DNA from: an uncultured Monoglobus sp.
Lineage (GTDB): Bacteria; Bacillota; Clostridia; Monoglobales; Monoglobaceae
Assembly: GCA_947630505.1 (NCBI GenBank)
Contig: CANRHV010000020.1
Coordinates: forward strand, 1 to 40,860
Reading direction: 5' to 3'
Length of the DNA: 40,860 nucleotides
Below are positions 16,290 to 22,868 of this stretch, in pieces. Position numbers and translations under genes: made by a program. The notes under the pieces were generated by a model that searched no databases, had not been told where the DNA came from, and worked only from the letters and a program-made list of their open reading frames with translations. Every line of letters begins with the position of its first letter. Positions within the stretch are counted from its first letter, which is position 1.

Positions 16290-16520
16290 ATGCGCGGAAT
16301 TATTGACAGATTCGAGGGCGGATTCGCGGTCGTTGAGACCGACGGCGGCTTTGTGAACATCCCGAGGGAAAAGCTGCCCGCGGGAGCGAAAGAGGGAAGC
16401 GTGCTGGAGATCGGCGCGGACGGCGGCGCGAGTCTTGACGAAAACGCCACGGCCGACAGGGAGAAAATGATACGCGGAATGATGGATCAATTGTTTGACA
16501 GAAGCAAAGGCAATGATTAG
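16290..16520 (+). CDS. DUF3006 domain protein
   Basis: A 76-residue protein starting MRGIIDRFEGGFAVVE, typical of DUF3006, a small beta-rich domain of unknown function that often sits beside secreted ComEC-like MBL genes, as here. No signal peptide or membrane segment is seen. I start it at ATG 16290, which follows GGAGGCGG by 7 bases; an upstream in-frame codon at 16275 would overlap that ribosome binding site. It is 32 bases after the MBL gene and 11 bases before the HD gene, so it belongs to the same operon. The recurring pairing suggests that it works with the MBL protein. Confidence 0.8.
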   Translation: MRGIIDRFEGGFAVVETDGGFVNIPREKLPAGAKEGSVLEIGADGGASLDENATADREKMIRGMMDQLFDRSKGND

Positions 16521-16531
16521 GAGCTGATAAA

Positions 16532-17068
16532 ATGAGTGATTATATTTTGACCTACAGCGGCGCGAAGGTGACGCCGCTTGAGCCGAATCCCGACCAGATA
16601 AACATCACCGACATAGCCCACGCGCTGTCGCTGCTGCCGAGAGCCAACGGACACCTGAAATATTTTTATTCCGTGGCGCAGCACAGCCTAAGCTGCGCGG
16701 TCGAGGCCGAGGCGAGAGGGTATTCGAAAAAGGTCTGTCTGGCCTGCCTGATACACGACGCCAGCGAGGCGTACCTATCGGACATAGTGCGCCCGATAAA
16801 AGTTGTCCTCACCAATTATCTTGAGGTCGAAAAGCTGCTCCAGGAGAGCATATACAAAAAATACCTGCCGGAGCCTCTTACGGACGACGAGCGGGAGCAG
16901 ATAAAGTCGGTGGACGACGCGATACTCTACTACGAGTTTTTGAATATCAGCGGCGTCGAGATACAGGAGTTTGTGCCCGAGATATTCGGCGCGCATGATT
17001 TCAGCCACGAGCCCACGCGGCTCATAGAGGAAAAATTCAAAGAGAGGTTCGGCGAGCTCAGCGGGTAA
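16532..17068 (+). CDS. HD-domain phosphohydrolase (YfbR-like)
   Basis: A 178-residue cytoplasmic metal-dependent phosphohydrolase. The HD-domain histidine appears in SVAQHS, the HD pair in CLIHDASEAYLSD, and a later conserved aspartate in KSVDDAILYYEF. The N terminus (YILTYSGAKVTPLEPNPDQI) and the RPIK motif resemble the small HD proteins related to 5'-deoxynucleotidases that also occur in phages. The most likely substrates are (deoxy)nucleoside monophosphates, but that is a family-level guess. It starts with ATG after TAGGAGCTG, and ends 2 bases before the next gene, so the two are probably translationally coupled. Confidence 0.8.
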   Translation: MSDYILTYSGAKVTPLEPNPDQINITDIAHALSLLPRANGHLKYFYSVAQHSLSCAVEAEARGYSKKVCLACLIHDASEAYLSDIVRPIKVVLTNYLEVEKLLQESIYKKYLPEPLTDDEREQIKSVDDAILYYEFLNISGVEIQEFVPEIFGAHDFSHEPTRLIEEKFKERFGELSG

Positions 17069-17070
17069 AT

Positions 17071-17904
17071 ATGGAAAGATACAGAGAAATAGAAAGATCA
17101 ATAATCAAGACCTACAGAAAGACTATCTGGAAAAAATTCGTGTCGGGCATCAACGAGTACAAAATGATAAACGAGGGCGATAAGATCGCGGTCTGCATTT
17201 CGGGCGGCAAGGATTCCATGCTTATGGCCAAATGCGTCCAGGAGATACATCGTCACGGCGTGGTGCCCTTTGAGGCCGAGTATATCGTGATGGACCCGGG
17301 ATACAGCCCCAAAAATCTGGAGCTTATAAAAGCCAACGCCGAGATATTGAATATCCCCATAAAGATATTCGAGAGCCCGATATTCGATTCTGTCGCAAAC
17401 GTCGGCGACCATCCGTGCTACCTGTGCGCCCGCATGAGGCGCGGCTATCTCTACGAGGAGGCGAAGCGGCTGGGATGCAACAAGATCGCCCTCGGCCACC
17501 ATTTCGACGACGTTATCGAGACGATACTCATGGGTATGCTGTACGGCGCCCAGATACAGACCATGATGCCCAAGCTCCACAGCACCAACCACCCGGGCAT
17601 GGAGCTTATACGCCCGATGTACATGGTGAAAGAGCACGACATAATCAATTGGGCGAACGGAAACGGCCTCGGGTTTTTGCAGTGTGCCTGCCGCTTCACC
17701 GAGAACACCGAGAGCGGCATAGGCGATTCAAAGCGCCTTGAAATGAAGGCGCTTATCAAACATTTCAGAAAAACCAATCCGTATATTGATATGAATATAT
17801 TCAACAGCGTGCGCGATATCAACCTGTCCACCGTGATAGGCTACCACAAAAACGGCGAGCGCCACAGTTTTATGGATGAATACAACGTAGGGACTGGGGA
17901 ATAG
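17071..17904 (+). CDS. TtcA-family PP-loop tRNA thiolase/ATPase
   Basis: A 277-residue N-type ATP pyrophosphatase. The PP-loop SGGKDS is at residues 44-49, the CxxC pair C116/C119 lies in HPCYLCARMRRG, and further cysteines C205/C207 in LQCACRF. This is the TtcA arrangement, where three cysteines hold an Fe-S cluster used to make 2-thiocytidine in tRNA. GHHFDDVIETILM is the conserved central motif. Clostridial members vary, so the exact modified base is not certain. Its last six residues (NVGTGE) and stop codon are read from the edge of a repeat element whose inverted twin ends nnrE the same way. The original C terminus may therefore have been longer or different. It is last in the plus operon. 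Confidence 0.85.
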   Translation: MERYREIERSIIKTYRKTIWKKFVSGINEYKMINEGDKIAVCISGGKDSMLMAKCVQEIHRHGVVPFEAEYIVMDPGYSPKNLELIKANAEILNIPIKIFESPIFDSVANVGDHPCYLCARMRRGYLYEEAKRLGCNKIALGHHFDDVIETILMGMLYGAQIQTMMPKLHSTNHPGMELIRPMYMVKEHDIINWANGNGLGFLQCACRFTENTESGIGDSKRLEMKALIKHFRKTNPYIDMNIFNSVRDINLSTVIGYHKNGERHSFMDEYNVGTGE

Positions 17905-18071
17905 GGTCTAGGGACCAGGAATATCATACGGTTTATATTAGGCTCGCCCCTTGGGGAGAGCTGTCACCGAAGGTGACTGAGAGGGGTTCCTAGTCCCTAG
18001 TTACTAATCTCTAGTCCCTACGTTGACCCCTCTCCGCCCGCAAGCGGGCACCTCTCCCCAAGGGGCGAGGC
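17884..18071. repeat. Composite two-arm element, ACCCCTCTC family (D); inverted twin of 12414-12597
   Basis: It starts with AACGTAGGGACTGG inside the 3' end of the TtcA gene. The left arm, from 17940, has heavy palindrome, linker CAGCT, the TCACC/GGTGA hairpin and hinge AG. The core ends with a reversed AACGTAG motif at 18024. The right arm has hinge CCG, the CCCGC-AA-GCGGG hairpin, linker CACCT and heavy palindrome. The only difference from copy C over 132 bases is a C/T change in a hairpin stem that can still pair as G-U in RNA. Confidence 0.9.
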
Positions 18072-18080
18072 AAATACTAG

Positions 18081-18113
18081 GCTCCCCCTCCTAAAGGAAG
18101 GGGAAGCTTTTTT
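18081..18113 (+). terminator. Terminator-like hairpin behind the TtcA operon
   Basis: GCTCCCCCTCC-TAAA-GGAAGGGGAAGC (18081-18107), with minor mismatches, is followed by TTTTTT. It lies between two repeat elements and may be a decayed arm of one. Confidence 0.6.
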
Positions 18114-18116
18114 GTG

Positions 18117-18165
18117 CCTTCCCCCTTGAGGGGAAGGTGGGCGCCGAAGGCGCTCGGATGAGGTG
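18117..18165. repeat. Single arm of the CACCTCATC family, abutting the pfkA stop codon (D2)
   Basis: Read on the minus strand from 18165: CACCTCATC, hinge CCGA, the hairpin GCGCC-TTC-GGCGC, linker CACCT, then a C/G palindrome. Its first base is directly next to the TAA stop of pfkA, with no gap. The partner arm with hinge AG is missing or has decayed into 18081-18107. Confidence 0.8.
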
Positions 18166-19242
18166 TTAATCTCCGAAGCATATTCCCATTTGGCGGGCTG
18201 TCACTACCTCGTTGCAGTCGGGGGTTACGACCTTGAGCTTGCCCGCAACGTCCTTTAAGGGCACGGGAACTATCTCGTTTTTCTTGAGCGCTATCATATA
18301 GCCGTACTTCTTTTTGGCTATCATTTGCGCCGCGCTGGTTCCGATCCTTGTGGTCAGCACTCTGTCGTAGGGGCAGGGGCTGCCGCCGCGCTGGAAGTGC
18401 CCGGGAACGCACACCCTGATCTCGTTGGGGTGCTTTTCGCGCAGCTCGTCGGCAACGCGGTAGGCGATAGAGGGCTGTTTCATCTTGGCTCTGTGCTTTT
18501 TGAATTCCTTTTTGCTCATGGCGGCCTCCTCTTTGGAGATCGCGCCCTCGGCCACCGCGATTATCGAAAAGCTCTTGCCAATGCTGGCGCGCTTGGCGAG
18601 TTCGCGGTTCACGCTGTCGATATCATAGGGTATTTCGGGCAGGAGAATAACGTCCGCGCCGCCCGCGATCCCCGCGTACAGCGTGAGCCAGCCCACCTTG
18701 TGGCCCATTATCTCAACGATAAACACGCGGCTGTGGGATGTGGCCGTGGTGTGGATGCGGTCGATAACGTCGGTCGCCACGTTCAGCGCGCTGTAGAAAC
18801 CGAAGGTCATGTCGGTGCCCCAGAGGTCGTTGTCGATCGTCTTGGGCAGGCCGATAACGTTCAGGCCCTCCTCGCTGAGCAGGTTGGCGGTCTTGTGGGT
18901 TCCGTTTCCGCCCAGCACCACCAGACAGTCCAGCTTCATTTTTTTATAGTTCTTTTTCATTTTATCGACCTTTGTCAGGCCGTCCTTGTCCTTGTCAAGC
19001 ATGTTCTTGAACGGCTGGCGCGAGGTGCCCAAGATAGTGCCGCCGCGTATCAGCAGGCCCGAAAAATCTATGGGCTCCATCTTGCGGTAAACCCCGTTGA
19101 TGAGGCCGTAATATCCGTTCTTGATGCCGTAGATCTCAAGGTCCGCGCCGAAGTGCTCATAAAGAGCCTTGGCCACGCCCCTGATCGCCGAGTTCAAACC
19201 CTGGCAGTCACCGCCGCTGGTGAGAATACCTATTCTTTTCAT
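18166..19242 (-). CDS. pfkA: 6-phosphofructokinase, atypical (group III-like)
   Basis: A 358-residue glycolytic enzyme converting fructose 6-phosphate to the 1,6-bisphosphate. The N terminus GILTSGGDCQGLNSAIRG, the catalytic PKTIDND segment, the substrate motif MGHKVGWL and VPGHFQRGG are present. The phosphoryl-donor loop reads GGNGT: the glycine at the position of E. coli G104 fits ATP, while the lysine of PKTIDND (glycine in E. coli PfkA) is usual for PPi-type and mixed-group enzymes. Donor choice is thus not settled by sequence, though I favour ATP. Start ATG follows AGGAGG. It sits 24 bases after DUF2344 in a minus-strand cluster. Its stop codon touches a repeat arm. Confidence 0.93.
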   Translation of the reverse strand: MKRIGILTSGGDCQGLNSAIRGVAKALYEHFGADLEIYGIKNGYYGLINGVYRKMEPIDFSGLLIRGGTILGTSRQPFKNMLDKDKDGLTKVDKMKKNYKKMKLDCLVVLGGNGTHKTANLLSEEGLNVIGLPKTIDNDLWGTDMTFGFYSALNVATDVIDRIHTTATSHSRVFIVEIMGHKVGWLTLYAGIAGGADVILLPEIPYDIDSVNRELAKRASIGKSFSIIAVAEGAISKEEAAMSKKEFKKHRAKMKQPSIAYRVADELREKHPNEIRVCVPGHFQRGGSPCPYDRVLTTRIGTSAAQMIAKKKYGYMIALKKNEIVPVPLKDVAGKLKVVTPDCNEVVTARQMGICFGD

Positions 19243-19266
19243 GTGAAAACCTCCTGTTTTATATGA

Positions 19267-19956
19267 TTATTTAAATATTTTCGGATCGTTTATGTCGTAA
19301 AGTATTTTGGTTCTGTGTATGTTGTAGCCCATAACGCGGATGTCCGCGTTTTCGGTAATATATTTTATCAGCACCTCGGCGGCGATCTCGGGCTTTAAGT
19401 TTTTCTGCCCGCCCGCCGACAGCGTGAGATAAAGCTCGATACCCTCGTCCGTGATCTTCGGGGTCACGGCTCCGAGCACAAAATCCATAAGGTTGACCTC
19501 GCGCTCGCCTTTCTTTTTGGTGCGCTTGATTATTTTGACCTCGGGCAGCGCAAAAAATTCTTTGACCGCATTGAGAGCGTTTTCGTCCGCGCCGCCGCAC
19601 AGCAGCGTCAGGCGGTACTCCGCGCCGAAAATATCATTGGCCGAGATGTTCGGGTCGCCGACCGATATTATCCTGATGTCGGGCGGCAGCGCGTCGTTCA
19701 GCCGTTTCATTATCTCACCGTCCGTGGCGCTGTCCTCAAACTCAATGTCCACGCACTCGCACGGGCTTGTGACGCCCACCGAAAGCGGGAGCGAGAACGT
19801 CATTTTCATGTGCGGGTTAAAGCCCCGGCTGTAGACCGCGGGCAGCTCGGCGCGCATGATCGACCGAGTAAAGCAGCGCAGCAGATCCAGGTGGGATATA
19901 TACTTCGCCATGCCCGTCTTGGAAAATCCGAGCCGTCTTTTACTCAAAGCAGACAC
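19267..19956 (-). CDS. DUF2344 / TIGR03936 radical-SAM-linked protein
   Basis: A 229-residue protein with the family's N-terminal signature (RRLGFSKTGMAKYISHLDLLR, shown here as GMAKYISHLD) and the SRGFNPHMKMTFSLPLS motif. It is the standard partner of the TIGR03960 radical SAM protein, sometimes fused to it. Its function is not established; a role in modifying RNA has been guessed because the pair often lies beside rng, rplU and rpmA. Here those genes are not present in the window; pfkA follows instead. The start overlaps the end of TIGR03960 by 17 bases, which suggests translational coupling. Confidence 0.88.
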   Translation of the reverse strand: MSALSKRRLGFSKTGMAKYISHLDLLRCFTRSIMRAELPAVYSRGFNPHMKMTFSLPLSVGVTSPCECVDIEFEDSATDGEIMKRLNDALPPDIRIISVGDPNISANDIFGAEYRLTLLCGGADENALNAVKEFFALPEVKIIKRTKKKGEREVNLMDFVLGAVTPKITDEGIELYLTLSAGGQKNLKPEIAAEVLIKYITENADIRVMGYNIHRTKILYDINDPKIFK

Positions 19957-21793
19957 CCCCTCCGAACGACGCCGCGCCGCAGCCGCCGCATTTTTCGCGG
20001 CAGTCGGGAGTGGTCTTTTCCTCGTACGCCCTCTTGTGCTCTTTTATCAGATACGACTTGGGCACGCCGATATCGGCGTAGTCCCAGGGCAGTATCTCGT
20101 CGTAGGGTATTCTGCGATTCGCGTAAAACGAGGGGTCTATGTTGTTTACCCTGAAAGCCTCCAGCCATTTTTCGTAATCGAAAAAGTCGCTCCAGCCGTC
20201 GAACTTGCAGCCCAGCTCATGGGCGGTGATAAGCACCTCCGACAGCCGTCTGTCGCCCTTGGCGAACACCGCCTCAAGCAGACTGATGTCGCTGTTGTGC
20301 CAATTGTACACTATCTTTTTCGAGCGGATATTTTCTTTCAGGAATCGCGCCTTGTCCTCCATTTCGGAGATAAGGTTCTGCGGCTCCCATTGAAACGGCG
20401 TGAAAGGCTTGGGCACAAAGAAAGAGGTGCTGACGGTTATGCTGACGCTCCTGCCTTTGCGCTCATCGGGCGGTATCGAGAAAAATCCCTCGTCGATCAC
20501 TTTTTTCGCAAGATCGGCTATGCCCTTAACGTCGTCGTAGGTCTCGGTGGGCAGACCCAGCATAAAGTAGAGCTTTATGCGGTTATACCCGCCGCCGAAT
20601 GCGATCCTCGACGTTCTGATGAGGTCGCTTTCTATGACGTTTTTGTTTATAACGTCGCGGAGCCGCTGGGTGCCCGCCTCGGGAGCGAAGGTCAGACCGC
20701 TTTTTTTCACCTTTTGCACCTTTTCCATAAGCTCCATTGAAAAATTGTCCACCCTCAGCGACGGCAGCGACAGATTGATGCGCTTGTCGACCGTCATGCC
20801 GAGCAGCCTGTCGATCAGTTCCTGAAGCTCGCGATAGTCGCTGGTCGAGAGCGACGACAGCGACATCTCCTCGTAGCCCGTGTTTCTGATGCAGCCGTCG
20901 GCTATGCCGCACAGCCGATCAACCGACCGCTCGCGTACAGGGCGGTAGATATACCCCGCCTGACAGAATCGGCAGCCGCGGATGCAGCCGCGGAACAGCT
21001 CGAGCATGATGCGGTCGTGTACCGTCTCCATAAACGGAACGATCAGCTTTTCGGGCGCGTAGCACTTGTCAAAATCGAGTATTATCCGCTTTCTGACCTG
21101 TTTGGGCACGCCCGGGCGGTTGGGCTCAAAGCGCTTTATCGTGTTGTCGTCATTATATTCCACGTCGTAGAATTTCGGCACGTATATGCCGCCGAGGGAG
21201 ACCAGCGACATCAAAAAATCGTCGCGGCTCTTTCCGCTGCCGCGCCATTTTTTGTATTCGTCCATGATCTCGCCGTTGACTTCCTCACCCTCGCCGAGGA
21301 TAAAGAAATCCACCAGCTCGGCCAACGGCTCGGCGTGATAGGCGCAGGGGCCGCCGCAGCATACAAACGGGTCGCCCTCGCCGCGCTCGCGGGTCCTGAG
21401 CGGGATCCCGGCCAAATCGAGCATGTTGACAACGTTTGAGTAGCTCATCTCGTATTGCAGGGTAAAGCCCACGATGTCAAATTCCCTGACCGGCGCGCAG
21501 CTTTCCATCGAGAGCAGGGGAATATCCCGCTCCCGCATAAGCCTTTCCATGTCGTCCCAGGGCGCGAACACGCGCTCGCACACCGTGTCGTCCCGCTCGT
21601 TGAGCATGTGGTACAGTATTTTCATGCCCAGGTGCGACATTCCCACCTCGTAAACGTCGGGAAAGCAAAAGGCGAACGACATCATATCGTCGGTCTTTTT
21701 CTTGTGGACGCTGCCGAACTCGTTTCCTATATAGCGCGCGGGTTTCTGCACCCGACGCAGGCAGTCCTCATAATCGGTTCTGTAGTCTCTCAT
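19940..21793 (-). CDS. TIGR03960 family B12-binding-type radical SAM protein
   Basis: A 617-residue radical SAM enzyme. Residues about 20-190 form a cobalamin-binding-like Rossmann domain (CFPDVYEVGMSHLGMKIL). The SAM cluster motif CIRGCRFC gives C270, C274 and C277, followed by QAGYIYRPVRERS, which is typical of this family. The radical SAM barrel extends to about 480, and the C terminus carries a cysteine cluster (CREKCGGCGAA). The substrate is unknown. The ATG overlaps the stop of the small gene upstream in an ATGA, and GAGGTAAC lies upstream. It is usually the first gene of its operon, so a toxin-like cassette directly upstream and overlapping is unusual. Confidence 0.92.
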   Translation of the reverse strand: MRDYRTDYEDCLRRVQKPARYIGNEFGSVHKKKTDDMMSFAFCFPDVYEVGMSHLGMKILYHMLNERDDTVCERVFAPWDDMERLMRERDIPLLSMESCAPVREFDIVGFTLQYEMSYSNVVNMLDLAGIPLRTRERGEGDPFVCCGGPCAYHAEPLAELVDFFILGEGEEVNGEIMDEYKKWRGSGKSRDDFLMSLVSLGGIYVPKFYDVEYNDDNTIKRFEPNRPGVPKQVRKRIILDFDKCYAPEKLIVPFMETVHDRIMLELFRGCIRGCRFCQAGYIYRPVRERSVDRLCGIADGCIRNTGYEEMSLSSLSTSDYRELQELIDRLLGMTVDKRINLSLPSLRVDNFSMELMEKVQKVKKSGLTFAPEAGTQRLRDVINKNVIESDLIRTSRIAFGGGYNRIKLYFMLGLPTETYDDVKGIADLAKKVIDEGFFSIPPDERKGRSVSITVSTSFFVPKPFTPFQWEPQNLISEMEDKARFLKENIRSKKIVYNWHNSDISLLEAVFAKGDRRLSEVLITAHELGCKFDGWSDFFDYEKWLEAFRVNNIDPSFYANRRIPYDEILPWDYADIGVPKSYLIKEHKRAYEEKTTPDCREKCGGCGAASFGGGVCFE

Positions 21794-22035
21794 CTGTTAC
21801 CTCGTTTTTGTAAATTTAATTTAAACAGCTCGGATTCATTTTCGATCAAATCATTTGCGAGATATTTAAAATCCATATTCTCAATTCCGTATGAGCCGTC
21901 ATTGATTTGTCGCGCAAGCCTGCTTTTGTAATAGATATTCAAAGCGTCTCGCAGCGAAATATTTTTAATTTTTGCGACCTGTGTTATAATATCGTCCTCT
22001 AAATTCTGTTTGTATACGGAATCCATATCATTCAT
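21790..22035 (-). CDS. Small protein, third member of a DUF3791/DUF3990 cassette
   Basis: An 81-residue acidic/helical protein that I cannot assign to a named family with certainty. It begins with MNDMDSVYKQNLEDDIITQV; later IKNISLRDALNIYYKSRLA resembles the short helical partners found beside DUF3990 genes. No signal peptide, membrane segment or catalytic motif is seen. Its ATG lies 2 bases after the stop of the frameshifted DUF3990 frame, and its stop overlaps the TIGR03960 start (ATGA). I infer an antitoxin-like or accessory role from position only. Confidence 0.6.
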   Translation of the reverse strand: MNDMDSVYKQNLEDDIITQVAKIKNISLRDALNIYYKSRLARQINDGSYGIENMDFKYLANDLIENESELFKLNLQKRGNR

Positions 22036-22037
22036 GA

Positions 22038-22519
22038 TTATTCACCAACCTTATATGATTCGACATAATTCAGCGCGGTGTCGAGCACGGCTTGATTTAC
22101 AAAGCAGATTTGGTCATTCATTTTGTAAAACCTCAATTCTTCAAGGACTTTGGATTTGTTCCATATGCCGCGCGCGTACATATCTATGGTTTTAAAAAAT
22201 CATCATTTGCAACTTTGCCGATTATCACGTCGTAATTTTTGTAAGATTCGCCGCCTTTGCGGCAGCCGCATACAAAATCAAGCCAATCTTCATTCTCGCT
22301 TTCAAATCTCAGCACATTGATATTATTGTCTGAAATATCCATTTCGTAAACGTTAACAACGGGAGAACGCCGCATTCTGACAGCCTTGCGTTTTGCCCAT
22401 CTCTCGGCTTGATCTTTGTAGGTAGTAACATAGAATCCCGAGCCAAAATCCAGAAATTTTTTGGAAAAGGCGGTATTCGGTTTTTCTATTTCCAAAACGG
22501 AACCGTGATACACGATCAT
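22038..22519 (-). CDS. DUF3990 (ADP-ribosyltransferase-fold) protein interrupted by a -1 frameshift
   Basis: The ATG at 22519 opens a frame with the DUF3990 signature MIVYHGSVLEIEKPN and FGSGFYVTTYKDQAERWA, the latter resembling the His and Tyr motifs of ADP-ribosyltransferase folds. This frame stops at 22184 after 111 codons (DDFLKP). The typical C-terminal half is present in the -1 frame, directly continuing as TIDMYARGIWNKSKVLEEL and ending with ALNYVESYKVGE at 22038. The junction is TTT TTA AAA C, a canonical -1 slippery heptamer (T TTA AAA). With one slip the product is 160 residues, the usual family length. It may be programmed recoding, a recent inactivating indel, or an assembly error in a homopolymer. 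The start overlaps the DUF3791 stop by 4 bases (ATGA). Confidence 0.8.
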
Positions 22520-22740
22520 ACCGATACACCCCGCTCTCTGACAAATTCGGTTATGTCCTCCACAAGGTATTCGCTGCCCAATGTGTGAAGCGTGTCGTAG
22601 CACGAAATAATATAGTCGTCAAATATTCCCGTGGAATTTAAAATATAATAAACTTCCGACGGGGCGACTTTCCAGTTTTCGGCTAAAATATATATTAAAA
22701 ATAAAGAAAATTTAAGCTCTTTGTCTGTAAACACGTTCAT
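22516..22740 (-). CDS. DUF3791 family protein, likely partner/antitoxin of DUF3990
   Basis: A 74-residue helical protein with the DUF3791 pattern: a hydrophobic helix (FSLFLIYILAENWKVAPSEVY), then IFDDYIISCYDTLHTLGSEYLVEDITEFV (shown in parts: SCYDTLHTLG and VEDITEFV). The family is commonly encoded directly upstream of DUF3990 in Clostridia. I take ATG at 22740 as the start; a GTG one codon earlier (22743) is also possible, and neither has a strong ribosome binding site. It leads a minus-strand cassette coupled by 4-base overlap to DUF3990. An antitoxin role is inferred from size and gene order, not shown. Confidence 0.72.
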   Translation of the reverse strand: MNVFTDKELKFSLFLIYILAENWKVAPSEVYYILNSTGIFDDYIISCYDTLHTLGSEYLVEDITEFVRERGVSV

Positions 22741-22768
22741 CACCGATTTCTTTTATTTTTCTGAATAT

Positions 22769-22797
22769 AGCATAGCATAAAATTTTTGTAAAATCAA
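22769..22797 (-). promoter_or_regulatory. Possible promoter of the DUF3791-DUF3990 cassette
   Basis: On the minus strand TTGATT (22797-22792), a 17-base spacer, then TATGCT (22774-22769), with TATATT a few bases further on. It is a weak match, but it is the best candidate before the minus-strand cluster. Confidence 0.4.
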
Positions 22798-22819
22798 TAT
22801 AATTTAGGCTGATTTTTTG

Positions 22820-22848
22820 TTGCAATGGCGAAAAAAGAGTGGTATTAT
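22820..22848 (+). promoter_or_regulatory. Promoter of the DNA glycosylase gene
   Basis: TTGCAA (22820-22825), 17 bases, TATTAT (22843-22848), only about 20 bases before the GTG start. The leader is very short. Confidence 0.65.
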
Positions 22849-22868
22849 ATATTGCGAGGTGAGCGAAC

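Noticed and set aside
18325-19266. Plus-strand 313-codon frame antisense to pfkA
   Set aside because: A mirror frame of the GC-rich pfkA gene; no ribosome binding site and low-complexity Val/Ala/Gly-rich product.
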